The notes beneath the pieces are model-generated. The model did not search any database and was not told the origin of the DNA. It was given only the letters and a program-made list of their open reading frames with translations. Both the position numbers and the translations under genes were made by a program. Positions 1 to 13,538 of a DNA stretch of 22,597 nucleotides are shown one piece after another; position 1 is the first letter of the stretch; each line of letters starts with the position of its first letter. Origin of the DNA: Rhizophagus sp. LPA8_4_AMF. Taxonomy: Eukaryota; Glomeromycota; Glomeromycetes; Glomerales; Glomeraceae. The stretch covers positions 1 through 22,597 of the forward strand of contig JADRCO010001096.1 in assembly GCA_021464525.1 (NCBI GenBank). Direction: 5' to 3'.

Positions 1-10
1 AAAAAAATAT

Positions 11-50
11 CAGGTCAGGTTAACCAGTTGACCTGACCTGACCTGACCTG
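11..50. repeat. GACCT tandem repeat and hairpin
   Basis: Four tandem copies of GACCT run from 30 to 49. The stretch 11-24 is the reverse complement of 27-40 with one mismatch, so the segment can fold into a 14-bp hairpin with a 2-base loop. This is seen directly. Such short, G/C-richer palindromic repeats in AT-rich DNA are common at transposon termini, but the element continues off the left edge and I cannot assign a family. Confidence 0.7.
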
Positions 51-66
51 TTAGGAGCTCTAACTA

Positions 67-330
67 TAGATGGCTCCTAAATTGATTTTTCATAAAACTA
101 ATTTTGGCAAGCAATTTTGGTATTATGATATTTTTTAATATTTTTTATATACAGTAAATAATTATAAAATAATTAAATAATTTAATGTATTTTAAGTTAA
201 AGAATTCAAAAAAACTTAAACAAAATTTTGGCTATTAAATAAATTAATTTTGAAAACTAAAAAAACAATTTTGGCATTTCAGATTTTGGCTTCTAGCCAA
301 AATTAAAAAAAGCAATTTCAGAGCCATCTA
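67..330. mobile_element. MITE-like element with TA flanks
   Basis: The element begins TAGATGGCTC at 67 and ends with the reverse complement GAGCCATCTA at 330. Similarity extends inward for roughly 25 bases with a few mismatches (AAATTG then a T-run on both sides). It is flanked by TA at 65-66 and TA at 331-332, as expected for a TA-targeting DNA transposon such as Tc1/mariner. The interior is non-coding, very AT-rich, and carries several copies of TTTTGGC in both orientations. At about 264 bp with no ORF it would be non-autonomous. Family assignment is inference from the TA flanks only, and a 2-bp duplication is weak evidence on its own. Confidence 0.6.
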
Positions 331-332
331 TA

Positions 333-1440
333 AACTGCATTATGGTGAATTAGCCTATACAGTTAGACTGTATATTTCAATAAAGGGTCATGGTCCTTCT
401 AACATGATCATTGGTAAATTCATAGTCTTGTCTTTGGGATTACTATCTGAATATATTCTGAGAGGATATCTTGTTTGGTGATCACTTAATAATACCACCT
501 GAAGGTTTAATGTGGCCTAGATAGAACTATCTTCTAGATGGTTAAGTTCTAGGTGCAATGTCTTTGTGGTAGTTTACCTTCTAGATGTTCATGAACTGAC
601 AGGTGGATTAGGTAAGAAATAGAGTTCAACTTCCCACTAGATGGATATCGGTTGGCAGTTAGGTAACACCCTTAAGAGTCAAGTTTATACTTCTTTAAGC
701 CTTCTGTTCTGGTGGTCACTGTTGGCTAGTATGTACAATTAGACCACATATTTCAACAAAAGGTCATGAACTCATGGTATCCTCCATAGGAATCACAATT
801 GTATCATTGATGCTGGGTAATCACAGGCTGTAGTGGCCTTTGAGTGAGACTTAATACCTAATATGGTGGTATGGAAGAGATTCTAGATGATGTCCACTGC
901 ACTTGTGAAAATCCTCATATCATACTGAGCACCGGGTGGCAATAAATACAGGATTCAGATAACACCTAAGATATGGTGAAGGATTAGTAGGAGACCGCCT
1001 CTGCCTGGGTCTTGGCTTATAAGAGTTTCAAGATGGGAATATGATCATATGAATATCCTAGGATGGTGGTTGTCTTTGGAGCAGCTGCGGGTAGTATTCC
1101 AATCTGAGGATATCCGTGAACATTTATTTGATCCGATCATCCAAAATATCTGGCGGATAACAGGTATCTAGCGGATTATCCACCAGATTCCCAGATTCAG
1201 ATAAATGGATTTGTTAATAAAACATAGCATCCCTCAGATTGAATCCATTATCATCCCTTATCGATAAAGGATATCCGCCAAATAATCTAGATGATGGGTT
1301 AACAGATGGAACACTAGCTGCGGGCAGCACCTGGGCGCCTTGGCAACCTGTCCATAGATAAGGGAGGACTGCACATAGCTTCAACATAAAACTTCGAATA
1401 TTTATTATTTAAAATTATTAACTATTTTATGATGCAAAAA
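333..1440. repeat. Decayed repetitive DNA without genes
   Basis: No ORF of recognisable character occurs here on either strand, and base composition is less AT-rich than the nearby intergenic DNA. Two diverged direct copies of a 30-base unit lie at 363-392 and 739-768 (25 of 30 identical), followed by weaker similarity. The word CTAGATG recurs several times. A degenerate inverted repeat pairs 1135-1159 with 1272-1296 (20 of 25 identical, core TGGCGGATA). The pattern fits old, internally duplicated transposon sequence. No terminal structure for the whole block is visible. Confidence 0.5.
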
Positions 1441-1774
1441 GTATCATCATCTCGCCTTATCAAATATATTATGTGGGTCCATTGCACTTCCGTCACACAA
1501 GTCAAGAACGACATTTGCTTGGGTCTTGTGGAAGGCATTTCCTAAGTTGAATAAGATCTTCAGATTTTTTTTGGTTACACGAATTTCTAACAACATCCGA
1601 TTATTATAATGCAATATTACCGATAACAAAAACATTGTACTATAGCTTCTAAAGTAGATAACAAAAAACAGATCGTATGGCTTATTATTGCTAAGCACAT
1701 CTTTATTTAGTAGATCGAAATTTGTTAATTGCTTTCTGTAGGTACATAATTTATTAAATACTAGATCATGAAAT

Positions 1775-2722
1775 TTAAGATTTTTCCAAGTGAATGACTA
1801 AATCGGTGAGCTGAGAGAAATTCGCAAGGGATGTAGATTGTTGAATTTCTTGTACTAAAAAAAGTTTTTTTGAGAATTTTATTAATTGGTCGTAAAATAA
1901 TAAATTCCTAATCTTACCAGTTTTCTTTGGTTGTAACGTATTTGAAGATAGATCAATTTCCCATCCTCGTTCTTCCACAACTAAAAGAAACGATAATTTG
2001 AATATAAATAATATCGGATTAGCTCAAGCAAATCTTATTTTCCAAAATTCTTACTCGTTAATACTTTTTCACGTGGCAAACCAAGATATTTGACCACGTC
2101 ATCAATCACAATAGAAGAATACGCCTCTGATAAGAGATTAAGCATACGCTCTCGTAAATTATCTATAAAAGAAGCGATATAGATTATTAGATAATCTTTA
2201 TAACTTCAAGACGGTAAATATAACTAACACAAATACCAGCCAATTGCTCCATCAAGGGCGCGATGATAGGGCTCCATGTTTTTGAACCTATAAGCTCGTA
2301 CACATTTTCATATTCTCTTTGCCATAGCGCAGCACCGACATCCCAAATAGCACGTAGTTCTTTGGAAGAACTTTTGATGGAGTCAGGCAATCGCTTCCAA
2401 AGAAAACGGGCAGAAGGACTATATTCAAAATTCGATTAATATATTCCAAAAATACAATTAGATAAAATTTACTTACAGATCTTGTTCTAACAAATAACCA
2501 AGTAAAAAGGGACCATAAAAATCTTCTGGAGTTATGTTTGTGTTTGGTGTTAGAGCAAGCTAATATAAAATACGTTGAAAAATAAAGTACAATACGAAAT
2601 AAATTTAACGCGGAACTAATAACTAATAAAAAGGATCAAAATACTTGTAACTCTAAATCCTCGCAGAAATTAACAAGCGCTGCATATTCATGACTTTCTA
2701 TGTGTGCTTTGATGGTATCCAT
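1775..2722 (-). CDS. CSN8: COP9 signalosome complex subunit 8 (CSN8)
   Basis: This is the smallest PCI-domain subunit of the COP9 signalosome, the complex that removes NEDD8 from cullin-RING ubiquitin ligases in nucleus and cytoplasm. Five exons join in frame: 2722-2645, 2559-2477, 2418-2237, 2162-2055 and 1980-1775. They give 218 residues, close to the 209 of human CSN8. Family blocks are visible: ARFLWKRLPDSIKSSSKELR followed by a WDVGAALWQREY stretch; then LLSEAYSSIVIDDVVKYLGL, the winged-helix part of the PCI domain; then a GWEID motif and a C-terminal helix ending in HLEKS. All splice borders are GT/AG, with introns of 58-85 bases. The ATG at 2722 opens an amphipathic N-terminal helix without an upstream exon. 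It is transcribed divergently from the gene starting near 2897, with about 175 bases between start codons, so a shared promoter is likely. Identification comes from remembered family sequence and is strong. Confidence 0.88.
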
Positions 2723-2896
2723 AGCTAATTCTATTTTGAAGACTACGTTACTGAGACGTGACAGTAATATATAGTAATAGAAAATAGTCGATGTCACCGA
2801 ATTTTGAAGCTTATGCAAGATCACGCAATACTAATGTTTCACAGAACGAAAAATTTAAAAATAAAAACTACAGGATTATAATTCGTAAAGACAAAT
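2723..2896. promoter_or_regulatory. Divergent promoter region, CSN8 / CUE-like gene
   Basis: About 174 bases separate the start codons of two oppositely transcribed genes, so both promoters must lie here or within the first exon/intron of the plus-strand gene. The sequence is AT-rich with no clear TATA box or known fungal factor site. The call rests on gene geometry only. Confidence 0.4.
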
Positions 2897-4962
2897 ATGG
2901 ACAAAGGTACGTTATAAATAAAAATTTGCATATTGATGGATATTAGATCTTATAGTTCTAGAATAAACTTTTTATATAGATCCCAGTTTATTGGCAGTCA
3001 AGACAAGTAGGAAAGGCATTTGACGAGTTCCATTCAGAGCTTTAAAGCTTAAAAGACAATACGCATGATCAATTTATCTTGATTATAGCTGTTCTTTTTA
3101 TTTTAGCAACTCAAGGTGAAGGACAATAGAAAGTTGCATCCTACCAAAATTAGCAAATAACGAGCAAAATGCTAATTCTTTTATATAACTTTAATTGAAA
3201 TGTTTCTCATTTCATATTTTTTTCTTTGATATTTTAACACCCTTTTACACACTTCAGATTTAATTCAAAATTCGGGAACTCTACAGTCACCCTCGTTAAA
3301 CGTAGATTTTGAAAACCATAACTTTCCTGGGAATGATGATATAATTACCAAAATTGAATCATTAACTAATTCGGTTCCGATGGGCAATGTATCGGATCAT
3401 GATGTTAGTCTATTATCTTTACTTAATTCTCAGACTTCAGCAATTCCGGTTATTCCTTTTGAGGAATCCACCTCTTCATCTAAAATTTCGTCATCATTAA
3501 AACTCAGCTATATTCCTGAATCAATTTCTGAATCAGAGGCGGAAAATCAGACTAATAGTGATTCCGAAAATATGACATCGGTTCATGAAATCATAAATAA
3601 AACAACTATTGAAGGAATTAGTGGATTAGAAATTTCAGAGAACCCGGAAAGCATTATACACGAAGAAGATACATTCGAACAAAGTAAAGGTCGAAAAGAG
3701 AGCTTACTTGATCCGATAAACCGGCTTAAAGAATTAATGAGTTCTCAGCCAGAAGACTCTTATCATTTAGGGGAACTTCTTGAATCAAATACAGAAAACC
3801 ACTCTTCACAAGAAAGTTTGCCTGTTGAAAATTACCCAGCTAAAAATTTCGTTGATATTTCCGACTCTCCTCCTGTTTCAGAAGAACTTAGCGTAAAATT
3901 TAGAAAGAAACGCGTTGCGCCTGAAGCATTGATTTCAGATGATATCAAACAAATAATGAGTCGGGCGCAAAGAACTAATATATATGGTAATAAATAAAAT
4001 ATATTTTTTTTAATATTGACAGTTGAATATGAGTTATACTTTTATAATAAAATATTTTCTGAATAGCTGTGAAATTAGACTCATTAAAACAAGAAACTAC
4101 TGGCTTACAAAAATGGATCCATATAAACATTGGAAGAGAACTACCAATAATTGTCAAAAGTATGAACACATGTATTAAAAAATTTAAATTAATTTTGTGG
4201 TATCTAACTTTATTTCAAATTATGACAGATTACCAAATAAGATCCCGCAAGACCTCTTCTGCTTTGACAAGTTCTGCCATTAATAAAATATATTCTAATC
4301 CTGCTTTAGCTAAAAGTACTAGTAGCCAACCATCTTTGTCAACTATTTCGCGTATAGTTACAGAAAGTTCTGTAGATACTTCATTCACAAACTCGGGTTC
4401 TATAAATTCTAGTAAATCTGGTACTCGAAATTCTTTAGATTTGGCAATTCAAGCTAGTTCACTAAGAGGCCGTCCAATGTCGCCTCCCTTATCACCTAGA
4501 ACAAAAACATCTAACTTTCTTAATATATCTAATTTAAGTCGACATAATAGCTTTAGCAAATCTAGTAGACCATCATTATTTATGCCTCCAGCTGTAATGA
4601 ATGATCCTTCTATTAATTCACCAACTTCACCTACTTCATCTAATAAAATTTCAAAAACTGCAATACCAATTAAACCACGTCAACGTAGGTTAAGTTTTCA
4701 AGCTGTCACCTCTCGTTTTAGTTTGGGATCATCTACTCCAACATCTACATCATTTATTCCAACTATTGAAGAAAAGAATGTACCTTCTTTATCCTATCCC
4801 AACTCTGTTGTTGCGGATGAAACTGCATTGAATAAGTTATGTGATGTTTTCCCCCTTGTAGATAGGGAAATATTATCCAAGTATTTGTGCGCAGCAGGAG
4901 GGAAGGATGATTTGATGGCCGTTGATCTCTACATGAGAGATTTTAAGAATGGTGAAGTGTAA
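2897..4962 (+). CDS. Unrecognised Ser-rich protein with CUE-like C-terminus
   Basis: I do not recognise this protein. The secure coding parts are 3258-3986, 4067-4159 (or 4171) and 4229-4962, joined in frame by GT/AG introns. The 5' end is tentative: ATG at 2897 with a 10-base exon to 2906 and a 27-base exon 2980-3006 keeps the frame and gives about 530 residues. Most of the protein is low-complexity and rich in Ser, Thr, Asn and Pro, typical of a disordered regulatory protein, with acidic stretches in the first half and basic, SP/TP-rich stretches in the second (SPPLSPR, SPTSPT: possible proline-directed kinase sites). A more ordered block near the middle reads VKLDSLKQETTGLQKWI. The last ~45 residues (LNKLCDVFPLVDREILSKYL, then an Ala/Asp-rich helix with LYMRDF) have the shape of a CUE ubiquitin-binding domain: a FP motif, a helix, then a closing helix. 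CUE assignment is inference. The intron ending at 4228 has two equally in-frame donors (4160 and 4172), and skipping splicing also leaves the frame open. Confidence 0.65.
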
Positions 4963-5170
4963 TTGAGAGAGTAGTGATTATTAATTTGAGATATCTTGGC
5001 AGACTTCTACAGTAAATAATATCGCTTTACATTTTACATTTATTTTAGTAGTTAATTTTAATTATTTTATTATATGAAGAAAAAGAAATATAAATATATT
5101 TCAAAAAAAATTTTTTAAATAAAGGTTAAATGAACTTATGAAAAATTTATTAATATTAAATTACAGTTCA

Positions 5171-8150
<2,980 letters not shown>

Positions 8151-8587
8151 TATGTATATACGGTAATTCATATTGAAATTACCGGTGGATCGTATAAAAT
8201 GTAATAACGATCGATAGAATGTCTTCACAGCCAGATTAAAGCTAGTTGAAAAAAGACTTACTTTGACAACGTTCTAACGTTTATTTTATCTATATTTATT
8301 GTACCTCCACGATTTACAGGTTTTACAGGTTTTACAAGAACGTAAGAAGCTTTTGGATCTGGCATATTATTTAATTAAAGAAAAAGAAAAATTGGGGAGA
8401 GGGGGTAGGGTAATCAAAAAAAGTGTAATTTTACATTTAATCTTCCTTTACAGCATAAAAATTTATTATCATGTGATCATATTTTTTCGTACTGGGTTCG
8501 TAAAATTTGCCGGCCGGTTTATCATTTTCCGGGTTTATATTAGGATCTAGATATCTAGATCAGAGATGAAAAAAATTTTTCTCGAGT
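8151..8587. promoter_or_regulatory. Divergent promoter region, MSC2 / ILV1
   Basis: This 437-base spacer separates two oppositely transcribed genes. It holds an inverted repeat CGGTAATT (8161-8168) with AATTACCG (8177-8184) next to the MSC2 start. It also has a G-run at 8395-8408, a CCGGCCGG block near 8510, a perfect 18-bp palindrome at 8544-8561 and a short uORF at 8566-8595. I see no Gcn4-type TGACTCA or Zap1-type site. An 83-codon open frame at 8299-8550 has no homology I recognise and is probably chance. Confidence 0.45.
8544..8561. promoter_or_regulatory. Perfect 18-bp palindrome upstream of ILV1
   Basis: GATCTAGATATCTAGATC reads identically on both strands. It ends 26 bases before the ILV1 start codon, so it lies in the 5' leader or core promoter. 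It could be a dimeric protein site or fold as an RNA hairpin in the leader. The symmetry is seen directly; function is unknown. Confidence 0.6.
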
Positions 8588-8595
8588 ATGGTTAA
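8566..8595 (+). other. Short upstream ORF overlapping ILV1 start
   Basis: A nine-codon frame plus stop (MKKIFLEYG) starts at 8566, 22 bases before the ILV1 ATG and in another frame. It stops at 8593-8595, past the main start. If transcription begins upstream, ribosomes using it could not reinitiate easily at 8588, so it could lower ILV1 translation. The ORF is certain as sequence; its use is not. Confidence 0.35.
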
Positions 8596-10869
8596 AAACG
8601 ATCCTCAAAATAATGACGAAACAAATAATGTTTCTTATCCACTCCCAAGTGGAAAAGCGCTTATAGAAACTGATACAGAATCGCCTTTTCCTCACTTATC
8701 GAATCAAGTTCCTAATTTACCAAATCCTGATTATCTTCGACTGATACTTACTTCAAGAGTTTATGAAATAGTTAAAGAAACCCCTTTGCAACATGCTGTA
8801 AATCTTTCTTTGAAAACACAAAATAATGTGTACTTAAAAAGGGAAGACTTACAAGAGGTGTTTTCTTTCAAAATTAGAGGCGCTTATAATAAGATAGCTC
8901 ATTTGAGTGAAGAGGAAAGGAAAAGAGGGGTAATAGCATGTTCTGCTGGTTAGTTTCGATGCTGGAGTTAATAATCATATATAATATAATATATTTTTTG
9001 ATTTAAAACTTTAGTACAAGTTGTGTAAATCACGTTCTTTATAAGAGCATTAAATTGACATTTAGTATTTTTTTTTTTAAGGAAATCATGCGCAAGGCGT
9101 TGCAATGTCCGCAAAACATCTTGGACTTCCATCCACTATTGTAATGCCACTGTATGCAATTTTTTAATCATCATTTCATATCATTTTATTTGCATTTATA
9201 AATATGATCTAACGTATCTATTTTTCGACTATGCATAATCACATCTATTTTTGATTGGAGATGTCAGCGCAACTCCAGCTATTAAATGGCGTAATGTTAA
9301 AAGACTTGGTTCTAAAGTCGTTTTATACGGAAATGACTTTGATGAAGCTAAGCAAGAATGTGCTCGACTCGCCGAAATGGAGCAACTTACTAATATCCCT
9401 CCATACGATGATCCATATGTTATAGCTGGCCAAGGAACAATTGCGATGGAGATCATCCGGCAACATAATGTGCATGATATTGATGCGATTTTCGCATGTG
9501 TTGGTGGTGGCGGTCTCATAGCTGGTATTAGCAGTTATATTAAAAGGCTATGCCCCAAGATCAAAATTATTGGAGTTGAAACTTATGACGCTAATGCAAT
9601 GACTTTGTCATTAAAAGAAAAAAAACGCGTCACTCTTGAAGAAGTAGGTTTATTTGCCGACGGAGCTGCTGTTAAAATAGTGGGAGAAGAAACTTTTAGA
9701 GTGTGTAGCGAGGTGGTGGATGAAATGATTATGGTATCTACCGATGAAATCTGTGCTGCCATCAAGGACATTTTTGAAGGCATGATGAAAAATAGAAAAT
9801 TTGTTCTCATATTTTCTATCAAAATACAAATTGAATCTAATAATGAAATCTTTTACGGCTTGATTTAGATACTCGATCTATTGTGGAACCTGCTGGTGCA
9901 CTTGGAGTAGCCGGCATTAAAAAATATGTCACTGAAAATAATATTAAAGGTCATACCTTTGTAGCCATCACATCAGGAGCAAATATGAACTTTGATCGTT
10001 TGAGATTTGTAGCTGAGCGAGCTGATCTTGGGGAGCAGCGTGAAGTTTTAGTATCTATTATTATACCAGAACGTCCTGGAAGGTGTGAATTACTTTAATA
10101 CTTGACTTTATTTAATCGATTAGCAAAATTTCACCAACATATTTATATTAAAATAGTTTCGTTAAACTATATAATCAAATTCATCCACGTCAAATAACAG
10201 AATTTTCCTATAGGTAAAATAACATAGTATATTTGTGATGTTTTTGACATGGTTGATAACTTTTGTTAACAAATATGTGCTATCTAAAGATACTCTGATT
10301 CAGAAAAAGCGTGGATTTATACGTCATTCATGGTTGATAATCGTGAACAAGAGCTTCCCAAAATTTTACAGAATCTGAAAGATAATGAAATGTATGGACA
10401 AGATATTAGTGATAACGAAATGGCTAAATGTCATGCTAGATACTTAGTTGGAGGAAGGAGTAAAGTGGAAAACGAACGGTTATATAGATTTGGTATGTCA
10501 TTCGAACATTCACGTAATTTCATAAATGCCATAAATGCCATTTAAAATAATGTAACCGTTTTTATAGAATTCCCCGAAAGACCTGGGGCACTTCAAAAAT
10601 TCTTATTTGGACTTAGAATAGAATGGAATATTTCACTGTTTCATTATCGTAACCATGGATCGGGTACGAATTATTTTCAGCCTTTCCACATTATTTGGAA
10701 ATTAATTATTAACACAAATTCGTACTATTTTGTAGATATAGGCAAGGTGTTGGTCGGGATTCAAGTTCCTCCTCAAGATTTTGAGGCTTTTGAAAAATTT
10801 AAGAATAGTTTAGGATATCATGCTGTTGAGGAAACTGATAATCCTGTTTATAAACAATTTTTGATATAA
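8588..10869 (+). CDS. ILV1: Threonine deaminase (threonine ammonia-lyase)
   Basis: This PLP enzyme converts L-threonine to 2-oxobutanoate and ammonia, the first step of isoleucine synthesis, and is classically inhibited by isoleucine. Eight exons join in frame: 8588-8948, 9082-9151, 9268-9779, 9869-10082, 10157-10213, 10290-10492, 10568-10663 and 10736-10869. They give 548 residues (yeast Ilv1 has 576). The PLP lysine is K95 in SFKIRGAY. The substrate loop [10 protein letters not shown] spans the first intron, and the Gly-rich PLP phosphate loop GGGGLIAGI starts near 223. Two ACT-like regulatory domains follow: [20 protein letters not shown] with [13 protein letters not shown], then [12 protein letters not shown] to GIQVP. 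Both are complete, so feedback control is likely kept. The intron at 9780-9868 fits only with a GC donor. The N-terminus ([14 protein letters not shown]) is acidic and polar, unlike a mitochondrial presequence, although the fungal enzyme is normally mitochondrial. An in-frame TGA at 8567 rules out a simple unspliced extension. Confidence 0.95.
9780..9868 (+). other. Probable GC-AG intron in ILV1
   Basis: The exon before ends ...KDIFE plus G at 9779, and the next exon opens AT-ACT-CGA at 9869, restoring the invariant family stretch [14 protein letters not shown]. The 89-base intron then starts GCATGA and ends TTTAG. No GT nearby gives both the right phase and the conserved residues. GC-AG introns are a rare but known class spliced by the major spliceosome. 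Confidence 0.75.
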
Positions 10870-11112
10870 ATTTTGAAATATAATTTATTACGCATAAAAA
10901 ATATAAAAAATTCAAATTATTATTATTGACTAGTATACCATTGTAAGATTTATATATCACATTATTAAAGTTGCTTTTTATGGTATTTTGGCCAATGGGA
11001 TCATCAAGATAAAATGATTATGTAAATCGAGATCAAAATCTAGCGGATAAATTTTCGAACATCAAACTACCAATCAAAATAATGCATTGCTATTGTACTT
11101 ATTATTTGCTTA

Positions 11113-11144
11113 GTTGTTTGCAAATTGTTTGCAAGTTGTTTCGC
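11113..11144 (+). promoter_or_regulatory. 11-bp tandem repeat in ADE12 promoter
   Basis: Two near-identical 11-base units, GTTGTTTGCAA and ATTGTTTGCAA, are followed by a partial third, GTTGTTTCGC. They end 24 bases before the ADE12 start codon. Placement and repetition suggest a binding-site array or a transcription start-site element, but I know no fungal factor matching it with confidence. The remaining 10870-11112 between ILV1 and ADE12 is plain AT-rich spacer. Confidence 0.4.
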
Positions 11145-11168
11145 TTTCTCACACAATAAAGTCTCATA

Positions 11169-13215
<2,047 letters not shown>

Positions 13216-13538
13216 TGGTGTTATGTACAAATAAATAAATTATTATATAGAAAAAGATTGTATAATTAGTTATTGTAATAATGGATTAGTAATATCAGTT
13301 TAATTTAATGGAAAATAACTTATTAAGTAAAAATTTTCCAATAAAATTAATTTATTTGTCAATTTTACGATATATAACTAATGTTTTTAGCATATTTGAA
13401 TCTAAATAATTTCTATAGATCTAAATGAACTTAATAATAAAATAAAGAATGCCTAAAATAAATAATAAATGTTCAAGCTTTTAAGTTCATTACATAATGC
13501 GTTAAAAAAAAAAGTTATATTCTTTAAATAAATTTGAT
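13216..13538. other. Convergent intergenic spacer
   Basis: This 323-base AT-rich stretch separates the stop codons of two converging genes and must hold both 3' ends. AATAAA-like words occur on both strands, for example just after the ADE12 stop, as expected for cleavage/polyadenylation. No gene or repeat is seen. Confidence 0.5.

Noticed and set aside
1447..1698. 83-codon minus-strand ORF downstream of CSN8
   Set aside because: No recognisable domain, no splice connection to CSN8, which already ends with a conserved C-terminus and stop; likely chance or decayed sequence.
8299..8550. 83-codon plus-strand ORF upstream of ILV1
   Set aside because: Composition is driven by repeats and AT-rich DNA, no homology recognised, and it ends before the ILV1 start in the promoter region.
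9229..9519. Antisense ORF over ILV1 exon 3
   Set aside because: Mirror of the conserved enzyme-coding sequence; no independent support.
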